This document shows, piece after piece, positions 32,956-40,848 of a stretch of DNA of 46,055 nt. The notes under the pieces are model-generated. The model had not been told where the DNA came from and ran no database searches. It saw only the letters and a list, made by a program, of their open reading frames with translations. The position numbers and the translations under genes were made by a program. Origin of the DNA: PALSA-1355 sp041499515 (lineage in GTDB: Bacteria > Planctomycetota > Planctomycetia > Pirellulales > PALSA-1355); assembly GCA_041499515.1 (NCBI GenBank), contig JBGQKM010000006.1, positions 1-46,055 of the forward strand, in the 5' to 3' direction. Every line of letters begins with the position of its first letter. The first letter of the stretch is position 1.

Positions 32956-33720
32956 ATGATCTTTCTGGGCACGGGCACCTCGATTGGCGTGCCGGTCATC
33001 GGCTGCGGTTGCCCGACCTGCACCAGCACCGACCCGCGCAATAACCGGCTGCGCTGCGCGTTGGTGCTCGGTTTTGCGGGGGGTAACTTGCTGATTGATA
33101 CGCCCCCCGATCTGCGAACCCAACTGTTGCGCGAGCAGATCGGCGTAGTGCACGCGGCGCTGTTTACGCACGATCACGCCGATCACGTCTTCGGCTTGGA
33201 CGACCTGCGGCTGTTCCCCTACTACCTGGGGCATCCCCTGCCGATTTATTGTGAAGAGCAGGTCGAGGCCCGCATTCGCAAGTCGTTCGATTATGCCTTT
33301 GCGGCCGAATCGCAGAATTATGGCGGCGGCGTGCCGCAGATCGAGTTTCGGCGGATCGAGACCGAGCCGTTCGAGATTCTGGCCCAGCGCGTGATTCCAA
33401 TCCGTCTGGGGCACGGCAAGTTCCGCGTGCTGGGCTTTCGTTTCGGCAATATCGCCTATTGCACGGACACCAACGACGTTCCGCCGGAAAGCTGGCCGCT
33501 GCTGGAGGGTTTGGACGTGTTGGTGCTCGACGCGCTGCGTCACAAGCCCCACCCCACGCATTTCAGCCTGGACGAAGCGGTCGACGTGGCCCGGCGGCTC
33601 AAGGCCAGGCGAACCTACTTCACGCACATGTCGCACGACCTGGAGCACGCGGCGACCAACGCGTCCTTGCCGCCGGGCATGGAACTGGCCTACGACGGAC
33701 TGCGCCTGCCGCTGGGCTAG
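32956..33720 (+). CDS. PhnP-like MBL-fold phosphodiesterase
   Basis: A 254-residue MBL-fold hydrolase of the PhnP / phosphoribosyl-1,2-cyclic-phosphate phosphodiesterase type. It begins MIFLGTGTSIGVPVIGCGCPTC, with the family's CGCPTC cysteines near the N-terminus. Metal motif THDHADH (HxHxDH) near residue 75; later IAYCTDTN (Asp ligand) and YFTHMSHDLEH (His). The start is ATG 32956 after GGGG; a TTG about 39 bp upstream is an alternative. Usual roles: cyclic phosphate or cyclic nucleotide-like hydrolysis; no phn genes are near, so the substrate is open. Confidence 0.85.
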   Translation: MIFLGTGTSIGVPVIGCGCPTCTSTDPRNNRLRCALVLGFAGGNLLIDTPPDLRTQLLREQIGVVHAALFTHDHADHVFGLDDLRLFPYYLGHPLPIYCEEQVEARIRKSFDYAFAAESQNYGGGVPQIEFRRIETEPFEILAQRVIPIRLGHGKFRVLGFRFGNIAYCTDTNDVPPESWPLLEGLDVLVLDALRHKPHPTHFSLDEAVDVARRLKARRTYFTHMSHDLEHAATNASLPPGMELAYDGLRLPLG

Positions 33721-33734
33721 GCGGCGTCTCTCGA

Positions 33735-35837
33735 CTAGCGTTTGCCGACCGCGGCGGCTTGCGGGGTGCCCAGCATGCGCACGTAGTCGGCCGTCACGTC
33801 CAGGACTTCGTTGAAGTAGAAGTCGCGTTTCACGACCGGGCGATTCGGGTCGTTAAGCTCTTCGAGCTCTTTTTCCTCGGCTTTTTCGGCGGTGAGCTCG
33901 GCCTTTTCGGCCATGAACTTCTCGCGGTTGAGCGAGATCCGCTTCTTTTCTTCCTGATCTTCGAAGCGTTTGATGTCGCGGGCCACCTTTTGAAAGTCTT
34001 TCGAGTCGCTGCGGCGCTCGGCCGACAGGGTCTTCAACTGTTCGATGATGCGATTGTCGACCAGGTTGTACTTCTCATAGCGCACGGGATCGACGTGGTC
34101 GAATTTCATGGCGTAGTCGAGGCTCGATTCGCCCACCGGCAAGTGGCTGGTCAGCGAGGGCAGCTCGACGTCGGCCAGCACGCCGCGGTTTTGCGTGCTG
34201 TCGCCATCGGGCCGATAGAACTGCTGCATCGTGATTTTCAAGGCTCCCAGTTGCGGCGCGTTGGCCACGCCCCGGAAGATCTTCTGGCTCAAATCCAACA
34301 GGCTCTGCACCGTGCCCTTGCCGTGGGTCGACGTATCGCCGACGATCAGTCCACGCCGGTAGTCTTGGATCGCGCCGGCAAAAATCTCGCTAGCGCTGGC
34401 GCTGAACTTGCTGGTCAACACGATCAGCGGGCCGCTCCAGGCCACGCCCTTTTCGGGGTCGTCGTATTGGGTTTTCTGGCCATCGAAGTCCTTGACCTGC
34501 ACCACCGGGCCGCTGTCGATGAACAGCCCGGTCAGGTTGATCGACTCGGTCAACGAACCGCCGCCATTGTGCCGCAGATCGACCACCACGGCGTCGACCC
34601 GTTTGGCGTTGAAGTCCTTGAGCAGTCGGGCCACGTCGCGGGTCGTGCTCTTGAAGTCGTCGCGGCCGCTGCGCGCGCCGGTCATGTCCATGTAGAAGCT
34701 GGGCAGGTTGATCACGCCGATCTTGTACGGCGAGCCGTCGGGTTTCTTGCCGGCTTCCAGGATCACGCTGCGGGCTTCGCTGTCGGTCAGCTCGATTTGC
34801 TGCCGCACGATGTCATAGACTTTGGAATCGGTTTCGCCCTTGGGGATCACGGCCAGACGCACGGTGGTCCCTTGGTGGCCGCGGATCAGTTTGACCACGT
34901 CGTTGAGCTTCATTTCGGCGACGTTGACGATCGGACCCTCGGCGCCCTGCCCGACGCCGACGATGCGGTCGTCGGGTTTCAACCGGTTATCCTTGGCGGC
35001 GGCGCCGCCGGGAATAACCTTCTTGACCACGGTCTCGCCGTCATCATCTTGCAACGCCGCGCCGATGCCTTCCAGATTCAACCGCATCTGGATCTCGAAG
35101 TTATTCAACGAATCGGCCGACATATAGGTCGTGTGCGGATCGTAGCTGGTGGTCAGAGCCGTCAGATACATCTCCAGCAACTCGTCGTGGTCGGTCTGCT
35201 TCATGCGCTTGGAAAGCCGGTGGTAACGTTTCGAGATTTTGTCCTGCGCCGCCTTGCCTTCCAGCTTGACCTTTTCGCTGCCCAACTCCAGCAGTTCGTA
35301 TTTGATCCGCTTGCGCCAGCGGTCGCGCATGTCGGCGTCGCTCTTGGCGTAGGAAATCTGCTCCGGATCCGTGACGAAATCCTCGTCGATCGTAAAATCG
35401 TGATTCTCAGCCACCAATGCGTCGACCAGCTTCACCCGATCGTCGATCCGCTCCAAAAACTTGTTGAATACCTGGTAGGCAAACGACGTGTCACCCTTGA
35501 TCGCCATGTCGTCCAGTTGATCCCGATACAGGTTGAAACTGTCGATGTCCGACTGGCTGAAAAACACTTTGCGCGGATCGAGCATCTTCAGATAGTTGCT
35601 CATCCAACGATGACTGATCTCGTTGTCCAGCGGATGACGCGTCAGGTGCTCGTGCTGGATCAATCGCGTGATGATCTTGGTAATATTGCCGTCGGCCGGC
35701 TTCGGCCCCGACAGCTCGGCGGAAGTCAGCAGCCGGGCCGGAAGGAGCGCCAAACCCGAAAAAACCGCCACCAGCAACGCAGCAAAGACAAATCGCGGGC
35801 CAAGCACACGGCTGGACAGGGCGGTAGATCGGCTCAT
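33735..35837 (-). CDS. C-terminal processing (tail-specific) protease, S41 family
   Basis: A 700-residue periplasmic serine protease of the Prc group. Order: signal/anchor helix (residues ~14-37), N-terminal helical region, PDZ domain (~240-330; VVKKVIPGGAAAKDNRLKPDDRIVGVG), then the S41 core with the catalytic dyad Ser ~481 (SASASE) and Lys ~507 (HGKGT). The C-terminal ~150 residues are highly charged and Lys/Glu-rich (EEKKRISLNREKFMAEKAELTAEKAEEKELEEL). Length fits Prc. It probably trims misfolded or tagged envelope proteins. Confidence 0.95.
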   Translation of the reverse strand: MSRSTALSSRVLGPRFVFAALLVAVFSGLALLPARLLTSAELSGPKPADGNITKIITRLIQHEHLTRHPLDNEISHRWMSNYLKMLDPRKVFFSQSDIDSFNLYRDQLDDMAIKGDTSFAYQVFNKFLERIDDRVKLVDALVAENHDFTIDEDFVTDPEQISYAKSDADMRDRWRKRIKYELLELGSEKVKLEGKAAQDKISKRYHRLSKRMKQTDHDELLEMYLTALTTSYDPHTTYMSADSLNNFEIQMRLNLEGIGAALQDDDGETVVKKVIPGGAAAKDNRLKPDDRIVGVGQGAEGPIVNVAEMKLNDVVKLIRGHQGTTVRLAVIPKGETDSKVYDIVRQQIELTDSEARSVILEAGKKPDGSPYKIGVINLPSFYMDMTGARSGRDDFKSTTRDVARLLKDFNAKRVDAVVVDLRHNGGGSLTESINLTGLFIDSGPVVQVKDFDGQKTQYDDPEKGVAWSGPLIVLTSKFSASASEIFAGAIQDYRRGLIVGDTSTHGKGTVQSLLDLSQKIFRGVANAPQLGALKITMQQFYRPDGDSTQNRGVLADVELPSLTSHLPVGESSLDYAMKFDHVDPVRYEKYNLVDNRIIEQLKTLSAERRSDSKDFQKVARDIKRFEDQEEKKRISLNREKFMAEKAELTAEKAEEKELEELNDPNRPVVKRDFYFNEVLDVTADYVRMLGTPQAAAVGKR

Positions 35838-36060
35838 CGCAGTCCCTCGGAGGAATTATGGAAGAAAACCTAAGTGCCGCAAACGAAACGGTTTAAAAGG
35901 ATCGTAGCCACCCATGCCCCGGAATGCAATATCAGCCTCTTCGGGCGTATTGGCACCATCGGAACAGTCCTTTTTCCGCAAGCCATGCCGGCCCAAGCGA
36001 TTGCGCTTCTCCGCTGTGCTACGTGGATGAGCCCCCTTGGGGTCGCGCAATCTAGGAAAG

Positions 36061-36849
36061 TTAGGTCGACAGCAACGCGCAGGCACGCTGCAAAAGGGCT
36101 TCGGCCACCAGCGGCGACGGACCCAGGCACGCGGTCGTCAGCCACCGGACCTGCGAGTGTTTTTGAGCGTAGCGAGCCACGATGTTTTCAATGCGCTCCG
36201 ATAACGCGCCGCCGAAGAGGAGATGCGGCTGGACGACCACCCGTTGCACGCCCGAGCGGGCCACCGCGTCCAGCGCGTCTGAAAGCACCGGCTCGGCCAT
36301 CGCGACAAAGCAAGCTTGGGCGTGGACCAGCGGCGTTTGCGCGCGACGCAACTCGACAAATCGAAGCATCTCGGCCGTCGCGGACTCATCGTGGCTGCCA
36401 CGCCCAACCATCACCAGCGCCGTGTGCTCATCCGGCACGCGCGGCTCTCGGGCCAGCGCTTCGTCGTAGCGCTGCTTCGACAGCGCGATGACGGCTTCGT
36501 GACAGCCGAGGTGTTCTGCCTGCTCGACCAGGACGTCTGGATGTTCTGCGGCAACCGCCGCCACGGCCGCCGGAATATCGCGCCGCGCGTGTCCGGCCGC
36601 AAAAAGTAGCGCCGGCACCACCACCACGCGCCGCGCGCCACGAGCCACGAGCGTTCGAAAACCTGCGGCGATCGTGGGCTGGGCGAATTCGAGGAAACCC
36701 GGCTCGATCGCCACCCCGGGCGCCCGCTGGGCCACAAGCGCCGCCGTGGCCAAAAAATCGAGCTGCCCGCGAGGCTCTTGCGAGCCATGTCCGACCAGCA
36801 GCCATCCGTCGCCGGGGCCACCCAAGATGTCGCGATCGCCGCGTGTCAT
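36061..36849 (-). CDS. Sirohydrochlorin chelatase-like protein (CbiX/SirB family)
   Basis: A 262-residue protein with two CbiX-like halves. The first contains LLVGHGSQEPRGQLDFLA (the GHGS metal-binding histidine) and VVVVPALLFAAGHARRDIPAAV. The second repeats LVMVGRGSHDESATAEML and VVVQPHLLFGGALSERIENIVARY. Such proteins insert Co or Fe into sirohydrochlorin (cobalamin or sirohaem). The start at 36849 (MTRGDRD) sits at the first strand; the frame is open to 36978. No cobalamin genes are adjacent, so the metal is not predictable. The 223-bp gap (35838-36060) to the S41 gene holds nothing convincing. Confidence 0.85.
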   Translation of the reverse strand: MTRGDRDILGGPGDGWLLVGHGSQEPRGQLDFLATAALVAQRAPGVAIEPGFLEFAQPTIAAGFRTLVARGARRVVVVPALLFAAGHARRDIPAAVAAVAAEHPDVLVEQAEHLGCHEAVIALSKQRYDEALAREPRVPDEHTALVMVGRGSHDESATAEMLRFVELRRAQTPLVHAQACFVAMAEPVLSDALDAVARSGVQRVVVQPHLLFGGALSERIENIVARYAQKHSQVRWLTTACLGPSPLVAEALLQRACALLST

Positions 36850-37062
36850 GCGTCCCTTTCGCCAGCCGCCGGCATCTTGAGCCCGCGGGGGCCCAGCCAG
36901 CGCGGAAACGTGTCCGAGTGGCCGACAAATACTCATTTTCCGCCATTCATTGTAGGTCCGGGCAGGCCTGGGCCACAATCGACCGCGTCGGCCACGGGTG
37001 CGCGTCGGCCGGGTGCGGGACGGGGCTGCGGGGGGATAGTCCCCGGTGCATCGCGGGCGTGT

Positions 37063-37068
37063 TATACT
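37063..37068 (+). promoter_or_regulatory. Possible -10 element for the FHA-sigma54 regulator gene
   Basis: TATACT lies 72 bp before the GTG start and is the only AT-rich -10-like hexamer in the 290-bp GC-rich divergent interval (36850-37139). No convincing -35 or sigma54-type -24/-12 site was found with it, so this is weak. The rest of that interval shows nothing recognisable. Confidence 0.3.
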
Positions 37069-37139
37069 GGCGGCAACTCAGGTCGAAAACCCCCGACTTT
37101 CCCCACAGCCCCGATAGCCCCGAGCGGACAGCCCAACGC

Positions 37140-38972
37140 GTGTATATCTATTTGACCATGACGGTCGGCAGTCGAGCCGGCGTCAGCTTTCTGCTCGATC
37201 CTACCGACGAGAATCGCATCGGCCGCGATCCTGAGTGCGCCGTGACGCTCAGCGACCCGCTCTGCTCGCGGTTCCACGCCGTGGTGGTGCAAGAGCACAA
37301 CGCGTGGTGCATTCGCGATACGGACAGCCGCAACGGCACGTTTGTCAACGACCAGAAGGTCGACGAGGCGGTGTTGGCCGAGGGACACGGCGTGCGGATC
37401 GGTTCGACGGAGTTCGAATTCCACCTGACGGACCAGCCGCCGACGATCGACTCGCACGACGATAGCCTGTTGACCGAGACCCTGATCAAAAACCAGCCGA
37501 TGGGCTCCGTGCGCTACGAGCCGCAGGCCGTGGCCGCGCTGGCCGATTCGCGGCGGGCCCAGGAACTGCTGCTGCTGTACCAGTTCAGCATCAAGCTGTT
37601 GGGTTGCGAATCGCCCGATGAAGTGGTGCGCACGTCGCTGGAACTGCTGATGGAGTGGACGCACGCCACGGTGGCCGGATTCTTGTGGCTCAGCGACGAA
37701 GGCGTGTTGAAACCGCGGCTGGTCATTCCGCCCGACGCCACGCAATGCGTGGTGTTGAGCAAAATGTTGACCGACATGGTCTGCCGGCAGAAGCACGCCG
37801 TCTGGATCGCGAATCAACGCGCCGGCGAGGAAATGGACAAGCTGCAACACTATGCCGACGGGCTGTGCGTGCCGCTGGTCTACGACGACACGATCCTGGG
37901 CGCGATCCACGCCTATCTCGAACACGGACGCTTTCGCCAGTCGGACTTCGACTTCACGATTTCGCTGGCCAACATCACCACGGTGGCGCTGGTCCGCGCG
38001 CGGCGCGAACACAGCTTAAGCGCCGACTATCAAAATCTGGTGGCCAAACTGCCCGACCAGGGCGAGATCATCGGGCAAAGCCCGGCCATGTTGGAGCTCA
38101 AATCCAAAATCAAACGCATGGCCCGGGCAACCGGCTGTGTATTGATCAGCGGCGAAAGCGGGACCGGCAAGGAGTTGATCGCCCGGGCGTTGCACCAGGC
38201 CAGTTCGCGGGCCGATCGTCCGATGCTGTGCGTCAACTGCGCGGCGATTTCGCCGGACCTGATGGACAGCCAATTGTTCGGCCACACGGCAGGCTCGTTC
38301 ACCGGCGCCGATCACGATCATATCGGGTTTTTTCAACAGGCCGACCTGGGCACGCTGTTTTTGGATGAAGTCGGCGAGCTGACGCTCGAGGGCCAGGCCA
38401 AGCTGCTGCGCATCTTGGAACGTCATCCGTTCCTGCCGGTCGGAGCTCAGAAAGAAGTGACCGTCGACGTGCGGGTCATCGCGGCCACGAACCAAGATCT
38501 GCAAGCCTACGTGCGCCAGCACAAGTTCCGCGAGGACCTGTATTATCGTTTGACCGTGTTCGAACTGTCCGCGCCCGCATTGCGCGAGCGGGGCCCGGAC
38601 ATTGCGCTCTTGGTCGACTTTCTGTTGGATCACTTCCGCCGCCAACACGGACGCCCCGGACTGAGACTCTCGACGGCCGCGCGCGAGATGCTGCTGTCTT
38701 ATTCCTGGCCCGGCAACGTGCGGCAATTGCGCAACGTGATCGACAGCGCCGTGGTGCTGGCCGAAGATCCGGAAATCAAGGTCTCCGACCTGGGGCTGCA
38801 CGAACCGGTCAGCGGCGAACTGGAATCGCTGAAGCTCAAATACTGGGAAAAACGGCTGATCAGCGAAGCCCTGCGCCGCGCCGGCGGCAACGTGCCGGAA
38901 GCCGCCAATCTGCTCGGGATCGGGCGGGCGACGTTGTATTATAAGGTCAAACAATACGGCATCACTCCCTGA
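37140..38972 (+). CDS. FHA-GAF-sigma54 AAA+ enhancer-binding regulator
   Basis: A 610-residue bacterial enhancer-binding protein. FHA domain ~1-97 (RIGRDP, SRFHAVV, DTDSRNGTFVN: all phosphothreonine-binding positions present); GAF-like sensor ~140-290; AAA+ core with Walker A GESGTGKE (338-345), sigma54-contact loop GSFTGA (385-390, with S in place of the usual A in GAFTGA), Walker B TLFLDEVGE (405-413), and a Fis-type HTH at ~570-608. The GTG at 37140 is chosen because it includes the first FHA strand; ATG 37158 would cut it. No receiver domain: signal input is through FHA/GAF. It is followed directly by a truncated gene. Confidence 0.92.
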   Translation: MYIYLTMTVGSRAGVSFLLDPTDENRIGRDPECAVTLSDPLCSRFHAVVVQEHNAWCIRDTDSRNGTFVNDQKVDEAVLAEGHGVRIGSTEFEFHLTDQPPTIDSHDDSLLTETLIKNQPMGSVRYEPQAVAALADSRRAQELLLLYQFSIKLLGCESPDEVVRTSLELLMEWTHATVAGFLWLSDEGVLKPRLVIPPDATQCVVLSKMLTDMVCRQKHAVWIANQRAGEEMDKLQHYADGLCVPLVYDDTILGAIHAYLEHGRFRQSDFDFTISLANITTVALVRARREHSLSADYQNLVAKLPDQGEIIGQSPAMLELKSKIKRMARATGCVLISGESGTGKELIARALHQASSRADRPMLCVNCAAISPDLMDSQLFGHTAGSFTGADHDHIGFFQQADLGTLFLDEVGELTLEGQAKLLRILERHPFLPVGAQKEVTVDVRVIAATNQDLQAYVRQHKFREDLYYRLTVFELSAPALRERGPDIALLVDFLLDHFRRQHGRPGLRLSTAAREMLLSYSWPGNVRQLRNVIDSAVVLAEDPEIKVSDLGLHEPVSGELESLKLKYWEKRLISEALRRAGGNVPEAANLLGIGRATLYYKVKQYGITP

Positions 38973-38976
38973 AAAG

Positions 38977-39315
38977 CATCACTCGGCTCCCTATGTCCCC
39001 TGGCTGGTGGCCCAGGGTTCCCTGGTGTTTCCGCGGGGTGATCGCGGCGTGGTCACCTGCATAGACGTCCCGACCGGCAATGTCCGCTGGCGAGAACGCG
39101 TGGGGGGCAATTATTCCAGTTCGCCAGTTCGCATAGCCGATGCCGTCTATTGCGTCTCTACCGAGGGAGTCGTTGTCGCCCTGGCCGCCGCGGATACATT
39201 TAAAGTATTGGGCCGCAGTCCGTTAGGCGAAGGCAGCCGCGCCACTCCGGCGGTCGCTGGCGGCCGGATGTTTTTGCGGACCGAGTCGCATCTGTTTGCG
39301 GTTGGCCGCCAATAG
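38977..39315 (+). pseudogene. 3' fragment of a PQQ-like beta-propeller gene
   Basis: 113 codons from just after the regulator's stop: HHSAPYVPWLVAQGSLVFPR then GDRGVVTCIDVPTGNVRWRER, SSPVRIADAVYCVSTEGVVV and TPAVAGGRMFLRTESHLFAVG. These are two to three blades of a PQQ-like (outer-membrane BamB-like/alcohol-dehydrogenase-like) propeller, including the last; the rest of the gene is missing. The frame is open at the upstream side up to the regulator gene, with no start codon or ribosome site at a sensible place; the first possible start is GTG 39007. It looks like a deletion remnant. Confidence 0.6.
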
Positions 39316-39372
39316 ATTTGCCACTTGAAATGCGGCCGCTGGCTCGGCAAACACGGCGGCGCAAGGTAGCCG

Positions 39373-40839
39373 ATGGCCATGGCAACGCTTGCCCAAGCTC
39401 TAACCCAGGGCTTACGTCATCACCAGGCGGGCCAACTGCCGCGCGCCGAACAGATTTATCGCCAGATTCTCGCGCAACAACCGGTCCACGCCGACGCACT
39501 GCACCTGCTGGGCGCCTTGGCGCTGCAAACCGGTCGGCGCGACGAAGCCATGCGCTTGCTCGAAGAAGCGGTCGCCGCCGACCCCACGATCGCCGTGTAT
39601 CACGGCAATCTGGCTTCGGCCTACCTGACCGCCGGCCGCTACGAAGAAGCCCGCGGCGCACTGCAACAAGCCATCCGCCGCGATCCGGCTTTTGCCGAGG
39701 CGTATTACAACCTGGGCGTGGTGCTCTACAACCTGGGACGGCTGGACGAGGCCGTGGCCGCCTATCGACATTGTTTGGAATTGCGGGCCGGAAATGCCTC
39801 GGCCCACGACAACCTCGGAGACTTGCTGCGCGAGCTGGGCCGATTCGACCTGGCGCTTGCGCATCTGGAACAGGCGCTGGCGGCCGATCCGCAATCGCCG
39901 AAGGCCCACTACGATCGGGCCCTGGTGTTGCTGAGCCTGGGGCGTCTGGAAGAAGGTTGGGCCGAATACGAATGGCGCTGGCGCTGCCGCGAGTTCACCC
40001 GCCGGCAACTCGCGGAACCGACGTGGGACGGCTCGCCGCTGACGGACAAGACTCTCTTGATCCACGCCGAACAAGGCTTGGGCGACACGATCCAATTCAT
40101 CCGCTATCTGCCCCTGGTGCGCCAGCGCTGCGGTGACGTGCTGGTCGAGGTTCAGGCGAACCTGGTGCCGCTGTTTACGTGCTCCGGATGGACCGGCCTG
40201 GTCGCCCAGCGCGCGCCGCTGCCGTACATCGACGTCCAACTGCCGATGCTCAGCCTGCCAGGAGTTTTCGGAACCACGCTGGAGACCATTCCCGCCACGG
40301 TCCCGTACCTCAAAGCCAGGCCGGATCTGGTCGACTCGTGGCGGCAAAAGCTGTCGCGCTACTCGCAATTCAAAGTGGGCATCGTCTGGCAGGGCAGCCC
40401 CAGCTATCGCGAAGACCGGTACCGCTCGATCCCGCTACCCTATTTCGCTCCCTTGGCGCAGGTGCCCGGCGTGCAACTCTTCAGTTTGCAGAAAGGGCCC
40501 GGCAGCGAACAGCTCTCCATGCTTCGCAGTGAATTCAACGTCGTCGACCTGGGCAACATCGACACGCAATCCGGACCGTTCATGGATAGCGCGGCGATCA
40601 TGAAAAACCTGGACCTGGTCATCAGTTCCGACACGGCCAGCGCGCATCTGGCCGGGGCTCTGGGCGTGCCGGTATGGCTGGCGCTGCGCATCGCGCCCGA
40701 CTGGCGCTGGCTGACCTACGGGGTCAAGAGCCCCTGGTATCCTTCCATGCGGCTGTTTCGCCAAAAGCAATTCGGCGATTGGCCGGGCGTGTTCGATGAG
40801 ATCGCCATCGAGTTGCGGCGCATGGTTCACGTCGTTTGA
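39373..40839 (+). CDS. TPR protein with glycosyltransferase (GT9-like) domain
   Basis: A 488-residue protein. N-terminal TPR repeats (residues ~5-200; pattern A..HLLGALALQTGRRDEAMRLLEEAV, YYNLGVVLYNLGRLDEAVAAYRHCL) are followed by a Rossmann-like C-terminal domain: WDGSPLTDKTLLIHAEQGLGDTIQFIRYLP, VGIVWQGSP...R, LFSLQKGPGSEQL and NLDLVISSDTASAHLAGALGVPVWLAL. The latter resembles ADP-heptose:LPS heptosyltransferase (GT9) type enzymes. It is probably cytoplasmic and acts on glycan precursors; the acceptor is unknown. The next gene, 9 bp downstream, is a paralogue. Confidence 0.85.
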   Translation: MAMATLAQALTQGLRHHQAGQLPRAEQIYRQILAQQPVHADALHLLGALALQTGRRDEAMRLLEEAVAADPTIAVYHGNLASAYLTAGRYEEARGALQQAIRRDPAFAEAYYNLGVVLYNLGRLDEAVAAYRHCLELRAGNASAHDNLGDLLRELGRFDLALAHLEQALAADPQSPKAHYDRALVLLSLGRLEEGWAEYEWRWRCREFTRRQLAEPTWDGSPLTDKTLLIHAEQGLGDTIQFIRYLPLVRQRCGDVLVEVQANLVPLFTCSGWTGLVAQRAPLPYIDVQLPMLSLPGVFGTTLETIPATVPYLKARPDLVDSWRQKLSRYSQFKVGIVWQGSPSYREDRYRSIPLPYFAPLAQVPGVQLFSLQKGPGSEQLSMLRSEFNVVDLGNIDTQSGPFMDSAAIMKNLDLVISSDTASAHLAGALGVPVWLALRIAPDWRWLTYGVKSPWYPSMRLFRQKQFGDWPGVFDEIAIELRRMVHVV

Positions 40840-40848
40840 GGGCAGAGC

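Noticed and set aside
35856..36086. A 76-codon minus-strand frame between the S41 protease and the CbiX-like gene, ending MGGYDPFKPFRLRHLGFLP.
   Set aside because: It overlaps the CbiX gene end, has no ribosome site, and most of its length is in a low-constraint GC-rich intergenic stretch; the more protein-like end alone is too weak to call.
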